Assembly (NCBI GenBank): GCA_022822325.1
Contig: JAJEBW010000036.1
Coordinates: 1-64,000, forward strand
DNA length: 64,000 nucleotides
Direction of reading: 5' to 3'
Origin: Gemmatimonadota bacterium
Lineage (GTDB): Bacteria; Gemmatimonadota; Gemmatimonadetes; Longimicrobiales; Gaopeijiaceae
Part shown: positions 6,791 to 16,756 of the stretch, in pieces
Position numbering within the stretch: position 1 is the first letter of the stretch
Layout: each line of letters opens with the position of its first letter
Translations under genes and position numbers: made by a program
The notes under the pieces: model-generated
The model's input: only the letters and a program-made list of their open reading frames with translations
What the model was told of the DNA's origin: nothing
Databases searched by the model: none

Positions 6791-9361
6791 ATGACTCAAG
6801 TCCCGATGATTCAAGCGACCGCCCTCTCTTCGCACCGCCGCCTCGCCGCGACGACCCTCGTCCTCGCTGTCGCCCTGGTTCTCGCGCCAGTCCCCGCCGC
6901 CGCCCAGGAAGCCCGCCCCGCGATCGCCGCGCATACCGCCGGGATGACCGCGCTGGAGGGCTTCTTCAACCTGCACTGGGACGACGACGCCGGACGCCTC
7001 TACTGGGAGCTGGACCTCGCGGGCGGGGAGTTCCTCTACCAGATCTCGATGGGGTCCGGCCTGGGATCGAATCCGGTGGGAATCGACCGGGGCCAGTTGC
7101 GCGGCACCCATGTTCTGGAGCCGCACCGGGTCGGGCCGCGCGTCCTCCTCATGGAGCCCAACTACCAGTTTCGCGCCCGCAGCGACAACCCCACCGAGGT
7201 GCAGGCCGTGCGCGACGCCTTCGCCCCTTCGGTCTACTGGGGATTCGACATCGTGGCCGAGAGCGGCAGCCGGGTTCTGGTCGACGCGACCCCCTTCTTC
7301 ATCCGCGACGCGCGAGGCGTCATCGGTCAGATCGCGCAGCGCGGACAGGGGACCTTCCGGCTCGATCCGGCCCGTTCGGCCATCCACCTGCCCGCAACGA
7401 AGTCCTTTCCCCAAAACACCGAGGTCGAGGCGCTCCTGACCTTCGCGAGCAACGATCCCGGTGGACTGGTGCGTGGCGTGGCGGTCAATCCCCAGGCGGT
7501 CACCCTCAGGCAGCACCATTCCTTCATCCAGCTCCCCGACGACGGCTACCGCATTCGCATCGCCGATCCGCGCATCGGCGTCAATGGCCCCACGATCTAC
7601 GACTACGCCACCCCGATCGACGAAGATCTGCGCCTCCGGCTGGTCTCGCGCCACCGCCTGCAAAAGCGCAATCCCGGCGCCGACCCCTCCGAACCGGTCG
7701 AGCCGCTTGTCTACTACGTCGATCCCGGCACCCCCGAGCCGATCCGCAGCGCGCTCATCGAGGGGGCCGCATGGTGGGAGGACGCCTTCGAGGCCGCGGG
7801 ATTCATCAATGCCTACCGCGTGGAGGTTCTGCCCGAAGGGGTCGATCCGCAGGACATTCGCTACAACATGATCCACTGGACGCACCGGCGGACGCGGGGC
7901 TACTCCTACGGCAACTCCGTCACCGATCCGCGCACCGGCGAGATCATCCGCGGGGTCGTGAATCTGGGCAGTCTTCGTCTTCGGCAGGACTACCTGCACG
8001 GCCAGGGAATGGTCGCGCCCTTCGGCGGCACCGTCGGTCAGGATTCGGACTCGGACGCGGGATTGGAGACGGGTGCGTACTCCTGCATGGCGCTGGCCCC
8101 TGACTTCGAATATCTGTCGCAGCTTGCGCCGGGATCGGATGCGGTCGAGATGGCGCTGGCGCGGGTCCGGCAGCTCTCCGCGCACGAGGTGGGTCACACG
8201 CTCGGATTCCCGCACAACTACATGACCAGCTCCTACGGCCGCGAGAGCGTGATGGACTATCCCGCGCCGCTCGTGGAGATCGACGCCGATGGCAATCTCG
8301 ATCTTTCGAACGCCTATGTGCAGCGAATCGGCGAGTACGACAAGGTCTCGACCAACTGGCTGTACCGGGAATTCCCCGAGGGAACCGACGAGGCCGCCGC
8401 GCTGGACGCCATCGTCGCCGCCTCGATCCGCGACGGCCTGCTCTACATGGGCCACTCCAACAACAACTTCATCGGTGCGGGACATCCGCGCGCGGGCGTC
8501 TGGGACAACGGCGCCAACCTGGTCGATCACCTGAGGCACGAGATCCGCGTCCGCAACATCGGCATGGCCAACTTCGGCGAAGAGATGATTCGCCTGGGCC
8601 AACCGCTCTCCGATCTGGAGTTCGTCCTCCTTCCGCTGTACATGCACCACCGCTTTCAGCTTCGCGCTGCCGCGCAGTCGCTGGGGGGCGCCGACTACAG
8701 CTACGCGCTGCGGGGCGATGGCCAGACTCCCTTCACGATCATTCCGGGCGAGGAACAGCGAGACGCGCTCGAAGCCATCCTGTCGGCGATGACGGTGGAC
8801 TTTCTCGCGCTGCCGCCCGAGGTGATCGCGATGATTCCGCCTTCGGCCTTCCGCCACGGAGAGGGCGAGGTCTTCGCGGGCCACACCGAGCTGCTCTTCG
8901 ACCCGCTGGGCGCAGCCGAGGCCGCCGCCGACTTCACCGTGGGCGAGATTCTGCACCCGCAACGGATGGCGCGCCTGGTGGTCTATGGAAGTCTGGGGGA
9001 CTACCCCGATCTGGCCGAGGTGGTGGACCGGGTGATCGAGGCGAGCTGGGGGGCGGATCCGGAGGGCGACGAGTACCGGATGCGGGTGCAGCAGGTGATT
9101 CAGCGCGCGGTGGTGGACCGAATGATGCGATACGGCGGCAGCGCCGATGTGGCGAGCGAGGCGCGGGCGGTCCTGTCGCAGCGGCTGGACGCGCTCGCGG
9201 AGATGCTCGAGGGAATCGTCGATCCCACGCCGCACCAACACCTGGCGGCGGCCGACATCCGGCGCTGGCAGGCGCGGGTCGAGCACGCCACCCCGGGCGA
9301 TGCGCTTGAGTTGCCGCCGGGCGATCCGATCGGGGGGAGTGTGCGGAGCGGGGGAAGGTAA
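6791..9361 (+). CDS. secreted zinc-dependent metalloprotease (DUF5117/DUF4953-type)
   Basis: An 856-residue exported protein. Start ATG 6791 places a signal peptide (residues 1-38, ending VPAAAQ) at the N-terminus; the longer upstream frame lacks one. The N-terminal part (ALEGFFNLHWDDDAGRLYWELD) matches the DUF5117-like segment of this family. The zinc site is HEVGHTLGFPHN, with His465, His469 and His475 as ligands and a catalytic Glu466, i.e. the metzincin-like HExxHxxGxxH pattern. The C-terminal ~350 residues match the long helical region of the family. Such enzymes are common in Bacteroidota and Gemmatimonadota and are presumed to degrade extracellular protein. It stands alone at its 3' end, converging on the propeller gene. 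Confidence 0.9.
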   Translation: MTQVPMIQATALSSHRRLAATTLVLAVALVLAPVPAAAQEARPAIAAHTAGMTALEGFFNLHWDDDAGRLYWELDLAGGEFLYQISMGSGLGSNPVGIDRGQLRGTHVLEPHRVGPRVLLMEPNYQFRARSDNPTEVQAVRDAFAPSVYWGFDIVAESGSRVLVDATPFFIRDARGVIGQIAQRGQGTFRLDPARSAIHLPATKSFPQNTEVEALLTFASNDPGGLVRGVAVNPQAVTLRQHHSFIQLPDDGYRIRIADPRIGVNGPTIYDYATPIDEDLRLRLVSRHRLQKRNPGADPSEPVEPLVYYVDPGTPEPIRSALIEGAAWWEDAFEAAGFINAYRVEVLPEGVDPQDIRYNMIHWTHRRTRGYSYGNSVTDPRTGEIIRGVVNLGSLRLRQDYLHGQGMVAPFGGTVGQDSDSDAGLETGAYSCMALAPDFEYLSQLAPGSDAVEMALARVRQLSAHEVGHTLGFPHNYMTSSYGRESVMDYPAPLVEIDADGNLDLSNAYVQRIGEYDKVSTNWLYREFPEGTDEAAALDAIVAASIRDGLLYMGHSNNNFIGAGHPRAGVWDNGANLVDHLRHEIRVRNIGMANFGEEMIRLGQPLSDLEFVLLPLYMHHRFQLRAAAQSLGGADYSYALRGDGQTPFTIIPGEEQRDALEAILSAMTVDFLALPPEVIAMIPPSAFRHGEGEVFAGHTELLFDPLGAAEAAADFTVGEILHPQRMARLVVYGSLGDYPDLAEVVDRVIEASWGADPEGDEYRMRVQQVIQRAVVDRMMRYGGSADVASEARAVLSQRLDALAEMLEGIVDPTPHQHLAAADIRRWQARVEHATPGDALELPPGDPIGGSVRSGGR

Positions 9362-9392
9362 CCGGGGCGAGCCCGGTTCGGCGCCCGAACCC

Positions 9393-10729
9393 TCACCGTT
9401 CGGATGGGGCCTCGGGCGCGCGGATGCGATAGCCGGTCACGGCAACCCTGCCCAGCTCGTCCTCCTCCGCGACCACCACAAGGTTGCCTCTCGCCGCGAT
9501 CACCCGTTGGGAGCCGGCAAGCATCACCGACCCCCGCACCGTGCCGTCACTGTGCAGAATGGTCCACTCAACGAGGTCGGAGCTCTCCTCACGGCGAATC
9601 CATGTGGAGCCGTCCTGTCCCCCTATCACACCGGTAACCGTCGGGAGCATGGTTGGCAACAAACCGGAGTCGCGCAACAACTCCGCCGCTTCGTCGTCGG
9701 TGATGTCCTCGCTACCGGACAGCGACGCCCGTTCTCGCCCGGCCGCCCGGCGAATCATCTCCTCGGAAAGGGGACGGGCCGCTCCGGACTGCGTGAATGC
9801 GAAGACCGTGTCGTCGGCGAAGTCAACGCGCACGACCGACAGCGTAATCTCGTCGCTCTCTGCGGGGCCAGGCCGGGAATGGGCGGCAACCACGCCGCTC
9901 CCGTCGGCCAGGACTGCAACATGGGCGCTGTCCTGGAACGGCACCCGAAGGTGGTGCAGCCTGCCCCCTCGCAGGAAGCCCATCGACGCGCCGGTCAGCG
10001 TCTCCCATGCCGCCGTGTCCGCCACCTGCCCCAACGAGTCAACGGCCAGTAGGGGAATCCGAATGGCCAACCGCTCGGGCCCGACTGCGGCTTCGCCGCC
10101 CAGCGCCATCAGAGCGGGACGCACAATTCCGCGCGCATCCGACGTCACCGCCTCGGGTGTGTTGCCTGCGAACCTCCATCTCTCGGTCAGGCGGGTCGGA
10201 ACCACCGATGCAATCCACCGCCGCGATCCCAGGAATGTCCCGTCCGTTCCGAAATAACTGACCCGGCCCAGCGCGGCATCGGTGGCCACCACGGTGTCGC
10301 CGAGAAGACCGATCGAGGAAATCGTGCCGAACTCGCCGGGTCCCTCGCCGCGTCCGCCCATGACTCCCAGCGAGTCCCCCTGGGCATCGAAGACTCGAAT
10401 CTCCCGGACGGCGGGCTGTGCCACGAAGAGATTCCCGCCGCGGTCGATCACCGCAAAGTTGGTCGCGCTCCAACTGGTCGCGCTCCCCGGCAGGAGCATG
10501 TCGTCCACCCGGTAGGCGACATCGGCCTCCAGCGTGGGCGGAGGGCTTTCAGGGCCGGAATTGCTCTCCCCGGACTCCGACACTGAGGAAATCTGCCGCC
10601 GATTCACTGTGGCAAGAAGTGCGACGACGACCGCAACGACCGCCAGTCCGACCGTCAACGCGATCCGTCCTCCCGGCGCTCTCCGTCGTTCCCGCCGCGG
10701 TCCCGGCCGCCTGGGCGCTTCTCCCACCC

Positions 10730-10733
<4 letters not shown>
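9393..10733 (-). CDS. membrane-anchored 6-bladed beta-propeller protein coupled to a response regulator
   Basis: A 446-residue protein starting at GTG 10733, whose GTGA overlaps the stop of the upstream response regulator, so the two are translationally coupled. Residues ~23-43 (ALTVGLAVVAVVVALLATV) form one membrane helix after an Arg-rich cytoplasmic stretch; the rest is likely extracytoplasmic. The soluble part has repeated propeller strands such as REIRVFDAQGDSLGVMGGRG and GEGPGEFG, typical of the 6-bladed NHL-like propeller family in Gemmatimonadota and Bacteroidota. Function is unknown. Its place directly after a kinase-less regulator makes a sensory or signal-modulating role possible, but this is inference. 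The 146-residue frame extension upstream lies inside the regulator and is rejected. Confidence 0.78.
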
Positions 10734-11467
<734 letters not shown>

Positions 11468-11494
11468 CGCTCCCGCTCCGGCGTCAGGGGCACC

Positions 11495-12076
11495 TTACGA
11501 ACGAGACGGCGCCGGAGACTCGTCTCCACCCGGCTCACGGTCCAGGAGCTCGGGATCCTCGTCGTAGTAGCGGAAGATTTTGAATCCGCCGTTCCGCTCC
11601 AGTGCATCCTTGAAGAGTTGAAGCCGGTACCGGCGCTGGTGGGCGCGGAAAACGACGTAGCAGTCGGTGTGCACCCGAAAGGTCTCGAAGGATTGTACAT
11701 CGCCATCGCAGGTCACCGACTCGAAGTCCAGCGGCCGGGCCAGATCCAGAACCTCGGCGGCGCGGGGAATGGCCCGTCCGTTCCGCAACTGAATGTTCTG
11801 CCACGCCAGGTCGATGGGGAAGGGCGAGGGTCCCTGGGCGGCGGGCAACTCGGGCCAAACGACGGTGTTGTGCTCCGTCTCGGTGAGTCGGAATCGTTCG
11901 ATGGATTCGCGGTCGCCCTGCTCGAAGGCGGCCAACGCCCCCTGCCCCAACTCGTCCAGGCTCGCGGCGGAGCCCGGGAATGGGCGCTGGCCGTCGCACC
12001 CGAGGACGAGCGCGACGGCCACTGCCCACAGGGCCGCACAGGAGGGCCTCCCGCGCGGGGTCGCCCGGGAGCCCAT
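11495..12076 (-). CDS. small exported lipoprotein of unknown function
   Basis: A 193-residue protein beginning at ATG 12076, preceded by AGGA and 15 bases after the stop of the beta-helix lipoprotein gene. Residues 10-27 form a lipoprotein signal with lipobox VLGC and Cys27 as the acylated residue. The mature part has a helical opening (SLDELGQGALAAFEQGDRESI), followed by mixed strands including FRVHTDCYVVFRAHQRRYRLQLF. No known family was recognised. The start in the middle of the longer frame is preferred because upstream codons overlap the preceding gene. Context, between a receptor/lipoprotein pair and a response regulator, suggests a role in the same envelope system. Confidence 0.68.
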   Translation of the reverse strand: MGSRATPRGRPSCAALWAVAVALVLGCDGQRPFPGSAASLDELGQGALAAFEQGDRESIERFRLTETEHNTVVWPELPAAQGPSPFPIDLAWQNIQLRNGRAIPRAAEVLDLARPLDFESVTCDGDVQSFETFRVHTDCYVVFRAHQRRYRLQLFKDALERNGGFKIFRYYDEDPELLDREPGGDESPAPSRS

Positions 12077-12090
12077 TCCTGTCTGGCCGG

Positions 12091-13659
12091 CTAATTCACG
12101 ACGAACGAGGTCCAACCCATCCACCACTTGTCGCCGCTCGGCGCCGCGGCGCCGATGTAGTCGGTCATGGTGAAGAAGTCGTCCGAAGGCGGCGTCATCG
12201 CGCCATCCAGCAACGGCGAACCGGCCACCGGCGTGAAGTCCGGCGCCTCGCGATTGAAGGGATCCGCCATCATCACGTCGTCCAGGACCCGGTTCATCCA
12301 GCCGTCGGTCATGAAGAAGCCTTCGCTGGTGTAGCCCTGCTCCTCGCCCGACTCGAAGGTGTCCTTGTTGCCCGAAAGCACCGAGTTGCGAATCTCGAGC
12401 CCCTGCTCGAAGGTCTCGACGTTGTCCACATCCAGGCCGTCGTCCGCAAAGCCGATCACGACCGTGTTGGCGACCAGACCGGCCGTGCCGCGGCGCAACC
12501 TCAGACCATCGGCGCCATCGGTCGCCGCGTCGCCGCCGCCAACCAGCGTCACATTGAAGATCGTCGGCTGCGTAAGCGGAGTCGCCTTGTAGTCGTTCTC
12601 GTTGCCATCCACCTCGAAGCCGTTGTCGGCGTCGTCCGGATCCTGCTGTACAATCCAGAACTGGCCACGCCCCTGCCAGCCGGTAGAGTAGTCGAAGCTG
12701 TCGTCCGAGGCGTTGGTGACGATGGCGTACTTCAGGTCAACCGTTCCGCCGAAGAACTCGATTCCGTCGTCCAGCCCGACATTCGTCTGCACATGATGAA
12801 TCTCGGTGCCCGCGCCCACGCCGTTCAGCGTCAGGGCGTTGATTTCGTTGCCGAAGGAGACCTCGAATCCGGCGAACTCGACGCGGGTGTAGACGAAGAC
12901 GCCACTGTCGTCGTCGATCTCATTGCCGCCGTAGCTGCCCGACGAACCCTCGCCGACGCACTCGCCTGCGGGGAAGTTGCACAGCGACTTGCCGTTGATG
13001 ACCACCCCGCCCCAGTCGCCGGCGCGGCGCTCGCCATCGGGCAGAGAGCTGGTGAAGACCACCGGAGCGTCGGCGGTGCCCTCGGAAAAGATCTTGCCGC
13101 CCGTCCGCACGATCAGCGCGGAAGGCTGCACCACCGCGTTCCCCTTGATGACGGTGCCGGCCGGAATGCGCAGCTCGCCGCCGTCGGCCACCGTCACGAT
13201 CCCCGAAAGGATGTAGATCGAGTCCGCATGCAATGTGCGCACTTCGCCATCGCCGATGGTGCCGGACAGATCGGCGCGCAGATCGACCGCGCTCACCTCG
13301 ACGAGGGCCGGGTCGGAGGGATTGGAGGACAAGCCTCCCGCCACTGCGATCACGCGGTAGGAGTAGGTTCCGGGCTGGACGCCGCTGTCGGTGTAGCTGG
13401 TGCCGGTCACGCCGGTCGCCACCGAGGCGAAGCCGGTTCCGGCGCTCTGGCGCTGCACGGTGAAGCTGTCGCCGGAGCCGCTCCAGCTCACGGTCACGTC
13501 GTTGCCGTCCGCGGTGGCGGTGACGCCGGTCGGGGCGGCGGGGGGCTCGGGGGCCTGAGGCGGAGTGGTGATTCCGCCGTCATCGTCGTCGCCGCAGGCG
13601 GCGAGCGCGAGGGAGGCCGCGGCAAGAAAGCCGACGAGCAGGTTGGACTTGCGATTCAT
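12091..13659 (-). CDS. surface lipoprotein with fibronectin-III and right-handed beta-helix regions
   Basis: A 522-residue lipoprotein; AGGAGG precedes ATG 13659. Cys22 follows a LALAAC lipobox and a short acidic tether (GDDDDGG). Residues ~40-125 resemble one fibronectin type III module (APTGVTATADGNDVTVSW, YSYRVIAVAGG). The rest has parallel beta-helix character with stacked short strands (GELRIPAGTVIKGN, LIVRTGGKIFSEGTADAPVVF, DGLDVDNVETFEQGLEIRNS). Acidic Asp/Asn-rich turns suggest calcium or ligand binding. It is 109 bases after the TonB receptor gene and read in the same direction, so it is likely the receptor's surface partner. The substrate is unknown. Confidence 0.8.
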   Translation of the reverse strand: MNRKSNLLVGFLAAASLALAACGDDDDGGITTPPQAPEPPAAPTGVTATADGNDVTVSWSGSGDSFTVQRQSAGTGFASVATGVTGTSYTDSGVQPGTYSYRVIAVAGGLSSNPSDPALVEVSAVDLRADLSGTIGDGEVRTLHADSIYILSGIVTVADGGELRIPAGTVIKGNAVVQPSALIVRTGGKIFSEGTADAPVVFTSSLPDGERRAGDWGGVVINGKSLCNFPAGECVGEGSSGSYGGNEIDDDSGVFVYTRVEFAGFEVSFGNEINALTLNGVGAGTEIHHVQTNVGLDDGIEFFGGTVDLKYAIVTNASDDSFDYSTGWQGRGQFWIVQQDPDDADNGFEVDGNENDYKATPLTQPTIFNVTLVGGGDAATDGADGLRLRRGTAGLVANTVVIGFADDGLDVDNVETFEQGLEIRNSVLSGNKDTFESGEEQGYTSEGFFMTDGWMNRVLDDVMMADPFNREAPDFTPVAGSPLLDGAMTPPSDDFFTMTDYIGAAAPSGDKWWMGWTSFVVN

Positions 13660-13768
13660 CTTGTGTCTTCCTCCTGATGGAAGTTGCTGGGCGTTTCTCT
13701 CGCCCGTGTCAGCGGTCCGTGCGCTGCCGACCCCGTGCCGGCATGAGCGGACAGACGCCGTCCTGTGA

Positions 13769-16600
13769 TCAGTTCCCCGTGTCCCATCCAAAGGAGAGGG
13801 AAACCGTCCTGCCATTGTTCCATTGGCGAAGCAGATCGCCATCCTGGGTGTATTCGACCACATTCCCGATCAGCCGGCTCGCCGAGAGCTTGACCTTGGC
13901 TCCGCTGAGAAGGCGCTGTTCAAGCACGATGTCCAGTTGGCTGCGCGCCTCCTCGAAGATCTCCGCGGTGGCCTGGCCCCCGACCGCATCGATGCGCCGT
14001 CCGAAGCGGTTGAAGAGCACGCTGGCCCGCGACCCCCCCGACTGCGATGCATAGGTCAGCGAAAGATTGGCGACATAGGGGGACTGGCCCTGGAGCGCGC
14101 GCGTCTTCGCTTCGGCCGCCTGATCGACCCCGCCCTCGCCCGGGATGTAGATGCGAATGACGTCGGGGGTCGTGACCTCCGACTGCACCAGGGTGAGGTT
14201 GGTGTTGAGCGACACCGTTTGCAGCCCGGGGGACAGCGCCTCCAGCGTGGAGCGGAACTCGAACTCCAGCCCGTAGTTGTTGGCCGAACCGCCGTTGATC
14301 CACGACTTGAGCAGCTCGGTGCTGGGCAGGACCGCGACCTCGATGGGATCGTCGAAGGTCTTGTAGAAGGCGCTGCCGGCGATCAGCGCACCGGGCGCAA
14401 AGAAAAACTCCCAACGCGCGTCGTAGTTCCGGATGCGCGACCGGACGAGCTCCGGGTTCCCGACGGTGAGGTAGCCCCCCGCGTAGTCGGCGAAGGCGAA
14501 GGGCGCCAGTTCGCGAAGTTGCGGCCGGGCCAGCGTCTGCGAGGCGGCCAGCCGGAGATTCATGTTGTCGCGCAGCTCCATCGTCAGATTCAGAGCCGGC
14601 AGAATGTCGGTGTTTTCCAGAAGGGCGCCCGCAAGGGGAGTCTGGCCGACGTCATGCAGGTCAAAGGGCGTCACCACCTGCGTGGCCGACTCGAGGCGCG
14701 CGCCGACCATCACTCTGGCCGATTCGGTCACCTCGGTGTCGATCATCGCGTAACCGGCGTTGATGTCCTCCGATGCTTCGTAGTTGTCGGGCCGGAAGGT
14801 GGCTTCGACCAGCTCGAATCCATCCGGGTCGATCGTCGTCGAGCTGAAGAGTCCATTCGGGTCGCGCTCGCGCACGGCGTTGTCCACGACGCCGCCGCGC
14901 CTCAACAGGTAGCGGAAGCGGCGGGTGAAGGCGCTGCGTTCCTTTGCGCTGAAGGATCCGCCGAGCTCGATTGCGCCCACGCGGTCCCCCAGGCGCAAGG
15001 GAATGTCCAGATCGCCGGCGCCGCTCCAGGTGTCGTCCACCAGATCCTGGTGAAACACCGATCCCGACGACACGAAGTTGTCGAAGAGGAAGCGGCCGCC
15101 CTCCTCACGGTAGAGGACCTCGCGGGTGTTGGGCTCGTAGCGGCCCGCCTGCGACCAGGCTCCCCGCCAGTCGAACTTGGCGTCGTTGAGGAATCCGAGG
15201 CGGTGCTCGCCCTTGAGCTGCGCGTTGATCAGCGTCTGGGCCAGGAAGCGGAGCCGGTAGTTCCTCTGGTCCGTCCCGGAGTCGAGGTTGTAGCCCTCGT
15301 AGACGCGCGCCTCGTCGTCCATCAGCCGGTTGTAGACGAAGTTGGCGGTCACGCGACTGGTCGGAGTCAGCTCGTAGGAGAGGTTGGCCAGCCCGCCCAG
15401 CGAGACGGAGTGCGTGGTCTCGTCGCCGCTGTAGTCCACCTCGGCCGCGGACAGCCCGGCGGTGGAAAAGACCCGCTCGATCACGTCGGTCTTGTTGGCG
15501 TAGGAGTTCGACCAGGTGAGCGACCCCAGAACCCCCAGCGATCGTTCGAAGAGTTCCAGGTCATCGCCGAAGGAAGCGCCAAAGGAGGCGTTGGGGGGAA
15601 GACTGTTGGCGCTGGGACCCCAGTCCCCGCCGAAGGCCTCGCCGAAGTTCTCAAGGTCGGAGCGCGTGTAGTTCGGGAAGATGATCCGGCGGTCGGTGGG
15701 AATCAGCTCCGGCAGGCTGCGGGTGCCGTCGTCGAAGCCGAGCAGGTCGAGGCCGCCGCCGGCGTAGCGCAGGCCGTCGGCGAAGGTGGATTCGGTGTTG
15801 TAGCTGCTCGAAGCCGAAACCGAGAAGATGCGCCGCGTCGGGAAGTCCTTGGTGCGGAGTTCCACCAATCCGCCCGCGTAGTCGCCCGGCTGGCTGGGGG
15901 AATAGCTCTTCGCGGTCACGATCGATTCCAGCAGATCCGAGGGCACTACATCCAGCGGGACCACCTTGCGGTCCGGCATCGGCGAGGCGAGGGGCGCCCC
16001 ATTGAGAGTGGTCGAGCTGTAGCGTTCGCCCAGTCCCCGCACATAGGCGAACTTGCCGTCCACCACCGACAGCCCCGGCACGCGCTTGAGGGCCGCGGCG
16101 GCGTCTCCGTCGGGGGAACGCGAGATCTGGTCGGCGCCGATGGCGTCCACCACGAAGGACTCGGTCTGCCTCTCGGTCAGGAGCGCGGCGGTGGAACCGG
16201 TCTCGACGGCGGCCTCGACAGTGATTCCCGCGATCTGAATCGCCGCCTGCTCGAGTCCGATATCCAGCGTCGTCACGCCGCCCGGCTCCACCGTCACCCC
16301 GGTCAGCGTCTTGGTGCCGTAGCCGATGAGCTGCACCACCACCGACTGCACCCCGGTCGGCGCCTCGCGAATCAGGTAGCGTCCGTCCACCGACGAGAGC
16401 GTCCCCACGGTTGTGCTCTCCACGAGAACCTGGGCCGAAGCGAGCGGCTGGGCGGTGCGCGCGTCCACGATCCGGCCGGTGATCCTTCCCGATTCCTCCT
16501 GAGCGGCGGTCGCGGTCGGCGACACGCTCGCCCAACCGGTCGCGATTGCCAGCGACGCAACCATGACGCCGCGCCGAATTCCCCCGCGTTCTCTCAACAT
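13769..16600 (-). CDS. TonB-dependent outer-membrane receptor with carboxypeptidase-like regulatory domain
   Basis: A 943-residue receptor. Residues 1-34 are a signal peptide; ~36-115 is a carboxypeptidase-regulatory-like domain (RITGRIVDARTAQPLASAQ, SSVDGRYLIREAPTG). The plug follows (AAAALKRVPGLSVVDGKF, YVRGLGERYSSTTLNGAPL, DVVPSDLLESIVTAKS), then a 22-strand-type barrel ending in SLSFGW. These features place it among energised importers of large or scarce ligands. It heads a same-strand run: receptor, beta-helix lipoprotein, small lipoprotein, response regulator, propeller protein. Upstream DNA carries a GTAACGG/GGCACGG repeat pair resembling a possible PhoB-class operator. Ligand unknown. 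Confidence 0.92.
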   Translation of the reverse strand: MLRERGGIRRGVMVASLAIATGWASVSPTATAAQEESGRITGRIVDARTAQPLASAQVLVESTTVGTLSSVDGRYLIREAPTGVQSVVVQLIGYGTKTLTGVTVEPGGVTTLDIGLEQAAIQIAGITVEAAVETGSTAALLTERQTESFVVDAIGADQISRSPDGDAAAALKRVPGLSVVDGKFAYVRGLGERYSSTTLNGAPLASPMPDRKVVPLDVVPSDLLESIVTAKSYSPSQPGDYAGGLVELRTKDFPTRRIFSVSASSSYNTESTFADGLRYAGGGLDLLGFDDGTRSLPELIPTDRRIIFPNYTRSDLENFGEAFGGDWGPSANSLPPNASFGASFGDDLELFERSLGVLGSLTWSNSYANKTDVIERVFSTAGLSAAEVDYSGDETTHSVSLGGLANLSYELTPTSRVTANFVYNRLMDDEARVYEGYNLDSGTDQRNYRLRFLAQTLINAQLKGEHRLGFLNDAKFDWRGAWSQAGRYEPNTREVLYREEGGRFLFDNFVSSGSVFHQDLVDDTWSGAGDLDIPLRLGDRVGAIELGGSFSAKERSAFTRRFRYLLRRGGVVDNAVRERDPNGLFSSTTIDPDGFELVEATFRPDNYEASEDINAGYAMIDTEVTESARVMVGARLESATQVVTPFDLHDVGQTPLAGALLENTDILPALNLTMELRDNMNLRLAASQTLARPQLRELAPFAFADYAGGYLTVGNPELVRSRIRNYDARWEFFFAPGALIAGSAFYKTFDDPIEVAVLPSTELLKSWINGGSANNYGLEFEFRSTLEALSPGLQTVSLNTNLTLVQSEVTTPDVIRIYIPGEGGVDQAAEAKTRALQGQSPYVANLSLTYASQSGGSRASVLFNRFGRRIDAVGGQATAEIFEEARSQLDIVLEQRLLSGAKVKLSASRLIGNVVEYTQDGDLLRQWNNGRTVSLSFGWDTGN

Positions 16601-16699
16601 CCAGCGGTTACTCCCAAGGTTTGCGCGACCGGGTTGGCCGCGGTGGCTGCGTGGCGCCGACTGCTCTGGCGGACCCGACGGACATGATTCGGAGTGGTC

Positions 16700-16729
16700 G
16701 TAACGGGGGCGGCACGGGTTGTGTAACAG
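16700..16729 (-). promoter_or_regulatory. possible response-regulator repeat site upstream of the TonB receptor
   Basis: On the plus strand GTAACGG (16700-16706), 4 bases, GGCACGG (16711-16717), 5 bases, GTAACAG (16723-16729). Spacing is close to the 11-bp period used by OmpR/PhoB regulators and the 7-mers resemble those at 19730. It lies about 100 bases upstream of the receptor start. Match quality is modest. Confidence 0.3.
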
Positions 16730-16756
16730 TCCCGATACGCCGACGAATCAGGTCGC

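Noticed and set aside
6416-9286. 956-codon open frame on the minus strand opposite the metalloprotease
   Set aside because: Shadow frame of a GC-rich gene; His/Arg/Asp/Val-rich text without domains, while the plus strand has the HExxH protease.
13823-16687. 954-codon plus-strand frame opposite the TonB receptor
   Set aside because: Shadow frame; no signal peptide or known domain.
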